NCBI GenBank assembly: GCA_964416195.1
Contig: CAYQDB010000003.1
Coordinates: 1-64,000, forward strand
Direction of reading: 5' to 3'
Source: CAYQDB01 sp964416195
Lineage (GTDB): Bacteria > Zixibacteria > MSB-5A5 > GN15 > FEB-12
Length of the DNA stretch: 64,000 bases
Shown: positions 33,867 to 42,206 of the stretch, in pieces
Numbering within the stretch: the stretch's first letter is position 1
Layout: each line of letters opens with the position of its first letter
Translations under genes and position numbers: made by a program
The notes under the pieces: generated by a model
The model's input: only the letters and a program-made list of their open reading frames with translations
What the model was told of the DNA's origin: nothing
The model's database searches: none

Positions 33867-33938
33867 GCGGGCGTAATTCAGTGGTAGAATGCAAGCTTCC
33901 CAAGCTTGACGCCGTGGGTTCGAGTCCCATCGCCCGCT
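33867..33938 (+). tRNA. tRNA-Gly (anticodon CCC)
   Basis: Full cloverleaf: acceptor GCGGGCG/CGCCCGC, D-arm ATTC/GAAT, anticodon arm CAAGC-TTCCCAA-GCTTG, T-arm GTGGG-TTCGAGT-CCCAT, discriminator T; no CCA encoded. It closely resembles E. coli glyU. Its first 46 bases are probably supplied by the island. A T-run follows, and the next gene starts 18 bp downstream. Confidence 0.95.
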
Positions 33939-33956
33939 TTTTTTAATGGATGCGAC

Positions 33957-35240
33957 ATGAAAATAGTCAATGTCGACCTCTCCTCGCCGTTGTACGGACG
34001 CGTTCTCCCCGGCTACAAAGTTCTGGCAATAGATGGTAAACGCGTCCTCGACTCGATTGACTTTTACTACCGGACTGCCAGTGAGTCGGTGACGATCCGA
34101 TTCTCCGACCGCCGTGGACGGGAGCTGGAGCTGCGGCTTGACGAACCGACTGCCGGCGGTTTGGGGTTGACGCTTGATGAGGACAGGATAAAACGGTGTA
34201 ACTGCAATTGCATCTTCTGCTTTGTTCACCAGCAGCCAAAAGGGCTGCGAAGTAGCCTCTATGTCAAGGATGAGGACTATCGTCTTTCCTTTACTCACGG
34301 TAACTTCATTACTCTTTCCAATGTGACCGAACAGGATATGGCGAGGATCATCGAGCAACGGCTCTCACCACTTTATGTCTCTGTGCATGCTACTGATGAC
34401 AGCCTGCGCCGCTACATGCTTGGTAATGAAAAGCTGACACCAATTCTGCCGCGCCTGCAGCGCCTGACTGAGAACGGGATTGCTATTCACTCACAGGTCG
34501 TTCTCTGTCCGGGCATAAATGATGGTCCTCAGTTGGAGAAGACAGTCGATGACCTCTCGCGGCTTTACCCCGGCGTTGAGACTCTGGCGGTGGTGCCGGT
34601 CGGTCTAACCCGGTATCGTGACAACCTGCCGCAGTTGCGTGCCTATACGAGTGATGAGTCAGCGGCTATTGTTGATTTCCTTGAGGTTTGTCAGAAAGAT
34701 TTGCTTGCAAGGCTCGGCACCAGGTTTGTCTGGCCCGCTGACGAGTTCTACGTACTGGCGGAGAGGGATTTCCCCAACCGGTCTTCATATGAACAGATGG
34801 CCCAGTTTGAAAACGGGGTCGGCATGGTACGGGAGTTTATCACCCTGTTCAATCGACGCCGGGCGTACCTCAGACGGATACGGTCCGACCGACGGGTGCT
34901 GTTTTTGACCGGTTACTCTGCATACCCTTTCCTGAGCCGGGAAGTTGCACCTTTCATACAGGATGAACTCGGGATAAACCTTCTTGTACAACCTGTGAGA
35001 AACATCTTTTGGGGAGAAACTGTTACGGTCTCAGGTCTGCTGACAGGGCAGGACCTGCTTGCTGAAGCTCTGGCAATGGCGAATGAGTATGACGTCCTAG
35101 TTCTGCCGCCGAACTGTTTGAACACGGATGATCTACTCTTGGACGATATGTCGCTTTCGCAGTTTCGGACATCCCTGGGCAAGCCGGTTGTTGTCGGTCG
35201 GTACAACCTGGCTGAGAGTATCAGGGAGGCCTTTGGGTGA
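33957..35240 (+). CDS. DUF512 radical SAM protein with N-terminal PDZ-like domain
   Basis: 427 residues from ATG 33957. A PDZ-like opening (about 1-70: SPLYGRVLPGYKVLAIDGKR) is followed by the 4Fe-4S motif C81-x3-C85-x2-C88 (CNCNCIFC) and a TIM-barrel-like radical SAM core. The C-terminal DUF512 domain has RVLFLTGYSAYPFL and NIFWGETVTVSGLLTG. Family members are often next to der/engA, as here (the GTG of der overlaps the stop). The reaction is unknown. Confidence 0.92.
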   Translation: MKIVNVDLSSPLYGRVLPGYKVLAIDGKRVLDSIDFYYRTASESVTIRFSDRRGRELELRLDEPTAGGLGLTLDEDRIKRCNCNCIFCFVHQQPKGLRSSLYVKDEDYRLSFTHGNFITLSNVTEQDMARIIEQRLSPLYVSVHATDDSLRRYMLGNEKLTPILPRLQRLTENGIAIHSQVVLCPGINDGPQLEKTVDDLSRLYPGVETLAVVPVGLTRYRDNLPQLRAYTSDESAAIVDFLEVCQKDLLARLGTRFVWPADEFYVLAERDFPNRSSYEQMAQFENGVGMVREFITLFNRRRAYLRRIRSDRRVLFLTGYSAYPFLSREVAPFIQDELGINLLVQPVRNIFWGETVTVSGLLTGQDLLAEALAMANEYDVLVLPPNCLNTDDLLLDDMSLSQFRTSLGKPVVVGRYNLAESIREAFG

Positions 35241-36550
35241 GAATCCCAACCATTGCCATTATCGGACGTCCCAACGTCGGGAAATCCTCGCTATTCAATC
35301 GTATGCTCCAGAAGCGGGTAGCCGTAGTGCATGAACGGCCGGGTATTACCCGTGACCGCAATTACGCCATCTGTGATTGGGCGGGAGTGAGCTTTCGGTT
35401 GATTGATACCGGCGGGATGGTGCCGGAGACGGACGATCTGATGGAAAAGCTGATTTACGACCAGACCGAATTCGCTATCAACGAGGCTGACTTAGTGCTG
35501 TTTCTTGTAGACACACTTGTTGGCCCTGACCCCGCTGACCGTCAGATTGCCCGACGACTGCACCACTCAGGCAAAAAGTACATCCTAGTCGCAAACAAGG
35601 CGGATAATGAGAGGATTGAAAGCGAGATATTCGAGTTTCTTGCGCTGGGGCTTGGCGATCCTGTTCCGGTCTCGGCGAAGATCGGGCGAGGTATCGGGGA
35701 TCTATTGGACAAGGTGATCTCATTTCTCCCAGTGTCCGACCATGTCACCGAACCTGACGGGGGGGCCATCAGGGTAGCTCTGGTGGGACGGCCTAACGTC
35801 GGTAAATCTTCTTTTATCAACTACTTGATTGGACAACCGCGACTGCTTGTTACTCCAACTGCCGGCACTACTCGTGATGCGGTTGATACGCTGTTAGAGC
35901 TCGATGGTCAGAACTACGTTATGGTTGATACTGCCGGACTAAGGCGAAAATACAAAGTGCGCGAAAATGTAGAGTTCTATACAGTGTTGCGCGCCACCAG
36001 AGCTATTGAGGAATGCGACGTTGCGATTGTTCTTGTTGATGCCACAGAGGGACTTACGACCCAAGATCAGCGGATTCTGGAGCAGGTTTTTGCCAACCGT
36101 CGGTCCGCGGTGCTGGTAGTGAACAAGTGGGACCTGGTGGAAAAAGACCCCACCACGGCTGATAGATATACAAAGGCCATCAACGCCATCCTGGCCAAGT
36201 ATGCCTACCTCCCGGTTATCTATGTTTCAGCCCTAACCGGTCAACGTACCGGCAAAGTTATGTCGCTGGTCAAGCAAGTTTACGCTGAGGCCAGAAAAAG
36301 GATTCCCACTGCAGAACTCAACACATTCCTCCAGAAGGTTGTCAAAAGGCGTCAGCCTCCGGCTCGGAGAGGTAAGTATATCAAGATCAACTACATGGCC
36401 CAGACAGAAGTGGCGCCACCGACATTTGTATTCTTTACCAATCAGCCCAAATTGATTGACAAGGCGTATATCGGATACCTCAGTAACCGGATTCGGCAGG
36501 AATTCGGGTTTGAAGGGGTTCCCTTCCGCGTGAAGTTTCGGAAAAAGTAG
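35237..36550 (+). CDS. der: Ribosome-associated GTPase Der (EngA)
   Basis: 437 residues with two tandem GTPase domains: GRPNVGKSS at about 10 and again near 188, DTGG and DTAG, NKAD and NKWD, plus a C-terminal KH-like domain (NTFLQKVVKRRQPP to FRVKFRKK). Der is needed for 50S subunit maturation. It starts with GTG overlapping the preceding stop. Confidence 0.97.
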   Translation: MRIPTIAIIGRPNVGKSSLFNRMLQKRVAVVHERPGITRDRNYAICDWAGVSFRLIDTGGMVPETDDLMEKLIYDQTEFAINEADLVLFLVDTLVGPDPADRQIARRLHHSGKKYILVANKADNERIESEIFEFLALGLGDPVPVSAKIGRGIGDLLDKVISFLPVSDHVTEPDGGAIRVALVGRPNVGKSSFINYLIGQPRLLVTPTAGTTRDAVDTLLELDGQNYVMVDTAGLRRKYKVRENVEFYTVLRATRAIEECDVAIVLVDATEGLTTQDQRILEQVFANRRSAVLVVNKWDLVEKDPTTADRYTKAINAILAKYAYLPVIYVSALTGQRTGKVMSLVKQVYAEARKRIPTAELNTFLQKVVKRRQPPARRGKYIKINYMAQTEVAPPTFVFFTNQPKLIDKAYIGYLSNRIRQEFGFEGVPFRVKFRKK

Positions 36551-36615
36551 CCTATTTCCCTTTATAATACCAGTCTCAAGCTCAAAAGCCTTCCCTCCGT
36601 GTCGATATATTATAC

Positions 36616-37908
36616 ATGTCTGCCCATATTGATATCGACGATAAGCTGAATGAGCTGGAAGCCAAATTGGCGACCACCAAAGCCCAACTGTGCGACTTGG
36701 CAACTATGGGGGCGATTATCACCTCCATCCATGAGATCAATGCTGTGCTCTCGGTTGTCATGGATATGGCTATCAGACTTGCTGACGGCGAGGTTGGTCT
36801 GATCATGTTGGAAGAAGACGGCCAGTTGAAGGTCAAGATTGGTTGGGGTGTGAGCGAGGAGTTTGTCCATTCGTTGATCTACCAGGACGGTATGGATCTT
36901 CCAAGCTATTGTTTCAAAATCCGTGAGACAATTGTCCTTAACAATCTCGGCGTGAAAGATGACAGCGGCTTCTCGATAGAGTCGATTATCTGCCTGCCCA
37001 TTAAGACGGCTGAGAAATGTCACGGAGTGCTGATGATTATCAACAAAGTGGGGGCAGGCGAATACGATGAGGAGGACAGAGAAAGCTTGGAGATGTTCCT
37101 CAACTTTGTAGCCGTCGCCATCGACAACGCAATTCTCCTCAAGGACAAACTGAAGCAGCAGAAGGTGGCCCAGGAGATGGTCATCGCGAAGCAGATACAG
37201 GAGACGATTCTGCCGCAGGATGTTGACGCTATTACCGGCGCTGAGATAGGCGCTGTCTATTATCCCGCCAGGGAAGTTGGCGGCGATTTCTATAACATCT
37301 TCAAACTGGATGATGAGCGGTTCATGGTCGTCATCGGAGATGTGTCCAACAAAGGAGTCCCCGCGGCGTTGGTCATGTCGGCAGCCTCTGGGATTATCAG
37401 CTCCCTGTTGTCAACGAATCCCAACATAACAGTCTCAGAATTGGTCGAATGTCTGAATAACCTGTTGGCCAATGAGATAATCAAAGATCGAGAGATGTTC
37501 GTCACGCTCTTCTTTGGAAGATTTGACCTCGAAAGCTCTTGCTTGACCTATTGCAACGGCGGCCACCTGCCGGGACTTCTCTGGGACGCTGAGAAACAGA
37601 AAATATGCGAGCTGGCTGAGGGGGGACCGATTGTGGGGCAGTTTGCCGAGATTCCTTTCAAGCAAGGGCACAGGCATCTGGGCAGCGGTGATCGTCTGTT
37701 GCTTTTTACGGATGGTCTTACGGAAGCTGCTGATGTTGATAACAATCTCTTTAGTTTCGAAAGAGTCGGGCAGGTCTTTACTACTGAGATCGAGCTGCCC
37801 CCAAAAGAGTTTTGTATGAAAGTCAAGCAGACGGTAGATCGTTTTGCAGAAGGAGCGCCGGAGGAAACGCGCGACGACTTCACTGTCCTGCAGATCAAAG
37901 TCAACTAA
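36616..37908 (+). CDS. GAF-domain PP2C (RsbU/SpoIIE-type) serine phosphatase
   Basis: 430 residues: a short coiled N-terminus, a GAF domain (about 30-180), a linker helix (VAQEMVIAKQIQETILPQ) and a SpoIIE-type PP2C domain (about 200-430). The metal-binding motifs are complete: REVGGDFYN, VIGDVSNKGVPAAL, CNGGHLPG, FTDGLTEA, TRDDFTVL. Such phosphatases dephosphorylate STAS anti-anti-sigma proteins and thereby release a sigma factor or other target. The RsbW-like kinase and STAS gene follow directly, forming a partner-switch set. Confidence 0.92.
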   Translation: MSAHIDIDDKLNELEAKLATTKAQLCDLATMGAIITSIHEINAVLSVVMDMAIRLADGEVGLIMLEEDGQLKVKIGWGVSEEFVHSLIYQDGMDLPSYCFKIRETIVLNNLGVKDDSGFSIESIICLPIKTAEKCHGVLMIINKVGAGEYDEEDRESLEMFLNFVAVAIDNAILLKDKLKQQKVAQEMVIAKQIQETILPQDVDAITGAEIGAVYYPAREVGGDFYNIFKLDDERFMVVIGDVSNKGVPAALVMSAASGIISSLLSTNPNITVSELVECLNNLLANEIIKDREMFVTLFFGRFDLESSCLTYCNGGHLPGLLWDAEKQKICELAEGGPIVGQFAEIPFKQGHRHLGSGDRLLLFTDGLTEAADVDNNLFSFERVGQVFTTEIELPPKEFCMKVKQTVDRFAEGAPEETRDDFTVLQIKVN

Positions 37909-37910
37909 CC

Positions 37911-38342
37911 ATGCCTGTCTACGAATATACATATCCGTCGGTGACGTCGTCGGAAGACAAGATGCTTGATGACATGCTGGAAGTTCTGCGCGCGAACTGT
38001 ATACCAGAAGACACGCTGAACAGGTTTACACTGGCTGTTTCGGAAGCGTTTACCAATGCTTTGGTGCACGGAAACGAGTATGATCCAAATAAATCGATAA
38101 AGCTAATACTCGATGTCAACAGCAGCCACCTTGCTGCCGATATTATTGATGAGGGAGTGGGGGGCATCAACAAGGTGAGACACAGGCGCTCCCCAGCGAT
38201 ACTCTCAGAAGGGGGACGTGGCGTTGATCTCATGGCACATTATGCGGGTGTCTTGAGATTCACTGAGACGGAAGGCGGAGGCTTGAAGGTCTCCATACGA
38301 CTTGACTGGAAGAAGAAAAACGAAGTAGAGAGCATATCATAG
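37911..38342 (+). CDS. RsbW-like anti-sigma/serine kinase (GHKL ATPase)
   Basis: 143 residues from ATG 37911, two bases after the phosphatase stop. N-box SEAFTNALVHGNEYD, G1 box DEGVGG and G2 box EGGRGVDLM are kept, so ATP binding and kinase activity are likely. It should phosphorylate the STAS protein encoded next. No sigma factor gene lies nearby, so the final target is unknown; a link to flagellar control is suggested by location only. Confidence 0.88.
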   Translation: MPVYEYTYPSVTSSEDKMLDDMLEVLRANCIPEDTLNRFTLAVSEAFTNALVHGNEYDPNKSIKLILDVNSSHLAADIIDEGVGGINKVRHRRSPAILSEGGRGVDLMAHYAGVLRFTETEGGGLKVSIRLDWKKKNEVESIS

Positions 38343-38360
38343 TTGAATGTGGAGGAGATC

Positions 38361-38711
38361 ATGGAAATCACTATTAGAGATGAAACAAACGTGACTATTC
38401 TCGCCCTGAAAGGCAGGTTGGACCTAGGCACCGGTTCAGCAGTGAAGGAGCAGGTCAAAAATCTGTTTGAAAAGGAAAAAACGATGATTCATCTCAACCT
38501 TGCCGAAGTTGAGTTTATCAATAGTTCCGGTCTGGGATCGCTGGTCTCGATAATGAAGGAAGTTCGGTTGCGCAAGGGTCGTCTGACACTATCGAATTTG
38601 GATAGCTACGTTCAGGAGATATTTGAGATCACGCAACTGTCTCACATTTTCGAGATCTTTGCTACGGAAGAGGAGACCCTGAACTCCTATCGGGCTGTTC
38701 CGGTCAGCTGA
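38361..38711 (+). CDS. STAS-domain anti-sigma factor antagonist
   Basis: 116 residues from ATG 38361 with GGAGGAG upstream; a longer TTG start lacks this. LKGRLDLGTGSAVKEQV and the phosphorylatable serine region EFINSSGLGSLVSIMKEV are typical of SpoIIAA/RsbV. It should be the switch protein between the two preceding enzymes. Confidence 0.92.
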   Translation: MEITIRDETNVTILALKGRLDLGTGSAVKEQVKNLFEKEKTMIHLNLAEVEFINSSGLGSLVSIMKEVRLRKGRLTLSNLDSYVQEIFEITQLSHIFEIFATEEETLNSYRAVPVS

Positions 38712-38756
38712 CACACTACGTTGCCTGATGAACTGAGCAATTCAGGAGCCCGGCAG

Positions 38757-40625
38757 ATGCACACCGTTGTCGATCGAATGGGACGGTTTCTCGCGCAACT
38801 GCAGTCGTCTGACTTCGCTGACCGCGAAAAAGCCGTCAAAGAGCTGGCGACATTCTATGGGGATGAAGCTATAGCCGGGCTTGTACTCGCACTGGAAGAT
38901 TCCGACCCACGCATCAGGGAGTTGGCGGCGGATTCGTTAGGGCGGACAAATGTCTGCTTTGCGTCCCAGTTGTTGATTCGTTCTCAGAATCACAGAAATA
39001 TCGAAACACGCAAGCTCGTCACCGAGTTTCTGGTGCGGATAGGTTCTCCTGCAGTGCAATTCCTTTTGGACGCTCTCGACGATGATGACCCGGATATCCG
39101 CATGTTTGCAGTCTGTATGTTGGGTCGGATCAGGGACGACACAACCGTGGGAGCCTTGTGCGAACGGTTGTCAGACGGCAACCTCAAGGTGGTCCGTTCT
39201 GCCGTCGAGGCCTTGGGCGAAATCGGCTCCAGCAAAGCTATCCCGGCCTTGGTAGCTACTTATGAAAAAATAGCGGATGTCCGCCTGCAAGTGGTCGAGG
39301 CGTTGGGAAAGATTGGCGATCCTGCCGCGGTGGAAGCCTTGTTAGGATACCTCAAGGCGGATGATCCACTGTTGTTGTGCGCTGTTATCGAGGCAGTCGG
39401 CAACATTGGAGCAAAAGACTCGGTGGAAACTCTGCGAGAGCACTTAGATTCCAAAGACCCTGCCATTGCCGAGACGGCTCTTGCCGCTATTATCAATATC
39501 ACTGCAAAGTATGGCCAGGATTTTGGCTACGATCTGCCGGTGAAGCAGTTCCAAGGCTTTCTGATATCCAGCATCAAGAATGGAGACAAGAAGATTACTG
39601 AATTCATCCTCAATCGTCTCACCGGTCTCTGCGAGCAGCAGATGGTCGGGTTCGCCCTCGATGCTCTTGATTTCGTCGAGGAAGGTGCGGTCAAGCGCAT
39701 ATTGGAGGCCCTTGGCAAGGTTGGACCCTCCGCGAGCGAGCTGATCCTTGAGAGATTTGTGGAGTCTACCTACCGCACCAAGTTGATTCTGCTGGATATC
39801 CTCGGTTGGTTTGTTGATGAGAGTATTGCTGGAAGGCTGGTGGATTTTGTAGATGATCCGCATCCTGAGGTCCGCCGGAAGATCGCCTATACGCTTGGGA
39901 AAGCCGGGTGGAGCGGTGCGGCGGCAACTCTGAAAAAGCTGGCAACTGATGAGGTAGGTTATGTCAGGGAGGCTGCCTTTGTCGCCCTGGGATGGCTGTG
40001 CTCGGAACGTGACGTCGATTTCCTGCTTACGGGTCTTAAGGACGAGTACTCTGATGTCCGCGAAGCGGCTCTGGGTGCCCTCGTCATTATAAGTGGCCCC
40101 AAAGTCATCGCGAAACTCGCAGCTGACCTCTACCACCACGATAGCGGACGGCAACACCTAGCCGTGACAGGTTTGGGCCTGATAGGGGAGAGGGAGGTGA
40201 TTGACCCATTGATGAAGGTCCTCAATCATCCTGAGCCTTCCATCCGAAAAGCAGCCCTTACATCACTGGCTCGGATCGGTGAGATCACCGATATCGAACC
40301 GTTGAAGCTGGCCTTGCACGACGAGAACAGTGGAGTCCGAAAAGCAGCGGTGTCAGCTCTCATTACCATTCAGGGAGAGCGGGCTGTCGGTGAAATTAGA
40401 TTCCTACTTGATGACAAAGATGTCTGGGTACGGTACCACACTATCAGTTCGATCGGACGTCTCGGCTTTGATAAACATAGCGAGTACCTGTTGCCCTACC
40501 TGGAGGAAGAAGAGGACATTGTAAGGATTGCGGCCACTAAGGCTGTAGCTCAGATGGCGAACAGGAGGGTTTTGCCGCAGCCAGAGGCCTCGCCGAAAGA
40601 AGAAAGATACTGTCGAGGCTGCTGA
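38757..40625 (+). CDS. HEAT-repeat (PBS-lyase-like) scaffold protein
   Basis: 622 residues from ATG 38757 (AGGAG eight bases upstream; a TTG twelve codons earlier has no ribosome site). Apart from the first 30 residues it is a run of about 17-18 helical repeats of about 31 residues with DPRIRELAADSLGR / DPDIRMFAVCMLGRI-type consensus, closest to bacterial HEAT_2/PBS-lyase repeats. It ends with EERYCRGC. Such proteins are protein-binding scaffolds. It lies between the partner-switch genes and receivers, suggesting a signalling scaffold. Confidence 0.88.
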   Translation: MHTVVDRMGRFLAQLQSSDFADREKAVKELATFYGDEAIAGLVLALEDSDPRIRELAADSLGRTNVCFASQLLIRSQNHRNIETRKLVTEFLVRIGSPAVQFLLDALDDDDPDIRMFAVCMLGRIRDDTTVGALCERLSDGNLKVVRSAVEALGEIGSSKAIPALVATYEKIADVRLQVVEALGKIGDPAAVEALLGYLKADDPLLLCAVIEAVGNIGAKDSVETLREHLDSKDPAIAETALAAIINITAKYGQDFGYDLPVKQFQGFLISSIKNGDKKITEFILNRLTGLCEQQMVGFALDALDFVEEGAVKRILEALGKVGPSASELILERFVESTYRTKLILLDILGWFVDESIAGRLVDFVDDPHPEVRRKIAYTLGKAGWSGAAATLKKLATDEVGYVREAAFVALGWLCSERDVDFLLTGLKDEYSDVREAALGALVIISGPKVIAKLAADLYHHDSGRQHLAVTGLGLIGEREVIDPLMKVLNHPEPSIRKAALTSLARIGEITDIEPLKLALHDENSGVRKAAVSALITIQGERAVGEIRFLLDDKDVWVRYHTISSIGRLGFDKHSEYLLPYLEEEEDIVRIAATKAVAQMANRRVLPQPEASPKEERYCRGC

Positions 40626-40658
40626 GATGACTTTCTGCAGCTTTGAGGAGGGACAACT

Positions 40659-41033
40659 GTGAAAACGCACTCCATATTAGTTGTGGATGATGAGCTGTTG
40701 ATTCGGGACCTGCTGTATGACTTCTTTCACGGTCAGGGGTGGGAAATAGCTGTCGCTGAAAATGGAGAAAAGGCGCTGGAGGTGCTCCGCTCGCGGAAAA
40801 TCGACCTTGTTCTGACCGATATCAAAATGCCTCAGATGGACGGGCTGGAGTTGACGTCAGAGATGAGAGAATCATACCCCGATATTCCCGTGGTGCTGAT
40901 GACCGGCTTTCCATCGGTCGACTCGGCAGTGATGGCGCTCAGATACAAGGCCACAGATTACATTACCAAACCATTCAACATCAACCAGCTCTACAAAGTT
41001 GTGGAAGCGAAGGTGAAGGAGAATGAGGGTTGA
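40659..41033 (+). CDS. Stand-alone response regulator receiver
   Basis: 124 residues from GTG 40659 with GGAGGGA upstream. Acidic pair VVDDE, phospho-acceptor Asp in VLTDIKMPQMDG, Thr in LMTGF and Lys in ITKPF are all present, so it should be phosphorylated. It has no output domain; a partner protein (perhaps the HEAT scaffold) is needed. Confidence 0.92.
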   Translation: MKTHSILVVDDELLIRDLLYDFFHGQGWEIAVAENGEKALEVLRSRKIDLVLTDIKMPQMDGLELTSEMRESYPDIPVVLMTGFPSVDSAVMALRYKATDYITKPFNINQLYKVVEAKVKENEG

Positions 41034-41467
41034 TGAGGGGCGGCGTTGAAACGGAACTAACGGTCAAGAGAATCCTTGTGGCTGACAGCGAAATGGGGGT
41101 TCGGGAGAGCCTGACGGATTTCTTTGTCGGGCTCGGATACTGGGTAGATGGAGCGAGGAACGCTCAGGATGTGCTGGATAAAGCAGCTACCAGCGACTAC
41201 GCAGTAATCCTGATAGATTGCCGGCTTTCGGGGAACCGGGGCCTCGAAGTGCTGACGGAGCTGTCAGCTTTATACCCGGATATTTCGGTTATCATGCTCA
41301 GTGCCGAGTCATCACTTGAGATTGTCACTGCTGCTCTGCGGAAGGGAGCTTTTGATTTCGTGATCAAACCGATTGATGTCGGCCAACTTACAGAGATTAT
41401 GCAAAGGGCATGGGAGCACCATGAATTGACGAAAATGTATCAGGACATGTGTGCACAAGTGCGCTAA
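41033..41467 (+). CDS. Second stand-alone receiver, atypical acidic pocket
   Basis: 144 residues from ATG 41033, overlapping the previous stop (TGATG). The receiver core is at about 10-125: the first acidic pair reads ADSE instead of DD, the acceptor Asp is in LIDCRLSG, Ser replaces Thr in MLSAES and Lys is in VIKPID. A short helical tail follows. It is likely functional but may behave differently from its neighbour. Confidence 0.88.
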   Translation: MRGGVETELTVKRILVADSEMGVRESLTDFFVGLGYWVDGARNAQDVLDKAATSDYAVILIDCRLSGNRGLEVLTELSALYPDISVIMLSAESSLEIVTAALRKGAFDFVIKPIDVGQLTEIMQRAWEHHELTKMYQDMCAQVR

Positions 41468-41611
41468 GACAGCGATCGAAGAAAAGTGTCGCTGATAGTG
41501 AGGGGAGGTCGGGCGCTGGTTCCTATCGGACAGGATGGTTAAGGCTCTGTCGCTGAACGTAGTCTTGAACCGCTTGAAATGAAACAGAATTGATAGAAAA
41601 AAGGGGGTTAG

Positions 41612-41986
41612 ATGGCTGATCTTAGGGTTCTGGCTGTTGACAACAATCTCACCATGAGGCGGATTATTGTCAATACGCTTAGAAGAATTGGCTACAGTGA
41701 CGTTGTGGAAGCCAGCAATGGTAAAGATGCCTTGGCGAAGTTGAAAGTTGAGAAAATCGACTTTGTTGTCACTGATTGGAACATGCCGGAGATGGATGGC
41801 CTGGAGTTCGTTACTACGCTGCGTTCAATAGCGGAATACAAGGACCTGTCGGTCTTGATGGTAACAGTTCGATCAGCTAAGGATGATGTTGTGGAAGCTT
41901 TGAAGGCAGGGGTCAATAGTTATATTGTGAAACCTTTTACAGCCAATACACTTAAACAGAAGATTGAGCAAATGCTGTTTGGGTAA
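41612..41986 (+). CDS. cheY: Chemotaxis response regulator CheY
   Basis: 124 residues. LAVDNNLTMRRIIVNTLRRIGY, VVTDWNMPEMDGLE, LMVTVRS and IVKPFT are the CheY hallmarks (acceptor Asp in TDWNMP; Thr and Lys conserved). The usual DD pair reads DN. In the motile state phospho-CheY binds FliM at the motor. AGGGGG lies six bases before the ATG. No other che genes are in the window. Confidence 0.9.
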   Translation: MADLRVLAVDNNLTMRRIIVNTLRRIGYSDVVEASNGKDALAKLKVEKIDFVVTDWNMPEMDGLEFVTTLRSIAEYKDLSVLMVTVRSAKDDVVEALKAGVNSYIVKPFTANTLKQKIEQMLFG

Positions 41987-42206
41987 CGGACCAACCGGTC
42001 GGAAGGAGGAGGAACCTGCCTGATAGATATTCGATTCGCAGCACAGTTTCCGGACAAGATATTAGAAATTGCCTCACTCAGGTAAAGCCACATTATTCCC
42101 TTGAGGGTATCGCCGGTAGAAGAGTCATCCGTTTGCCGAAAAAGTTTTAGTTGTAAACCGTTGCGAGCAATTCTATCATTTCACCAATGGATGGCTGAGG
42201 TTTGTC

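Larger units (their letters stand above)
31139..33912. mobile_element. Genomic island integrated in tRNA-Gly(CCC)
   Basis: A 2.73-kb insert bounded by perfect 46-bp direct repeats. It is visibly AT-richer than its neighbours and has no counterpart function nearby. It holds at least five small genes on the minus strand, four of them membrane-anchored, plus palindromes. No integrase, transposase or replication gene can be seen, so it was either moved in trans or has lost its integrase. Confidence 0.8.

Noticed and set aside
33813..34358. Open frame of 181 codons on the minus strand containing GLEPTASSLGSLHSTTELRP
   Set aside because: It is the antisense translation of the tRNA-Gly gene, a well-known spurious protein, running on through the DUF512 gene.
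39444..40157. 237-codon minus-strand frame inside the HEAT-repeat gene
   Set aside because: Antisense shadow; long only because of the repeat-driven codon pattern.
42016..42150. 45-codon open stretch after cheY preceded by a strong GGAGGAGG
   Set aside because: There is no ATG, GTG or TTG at the right distance (only CTG), and the peptide resembles nothing. A sequence error could hide a real gene, but it is not supportable as is.
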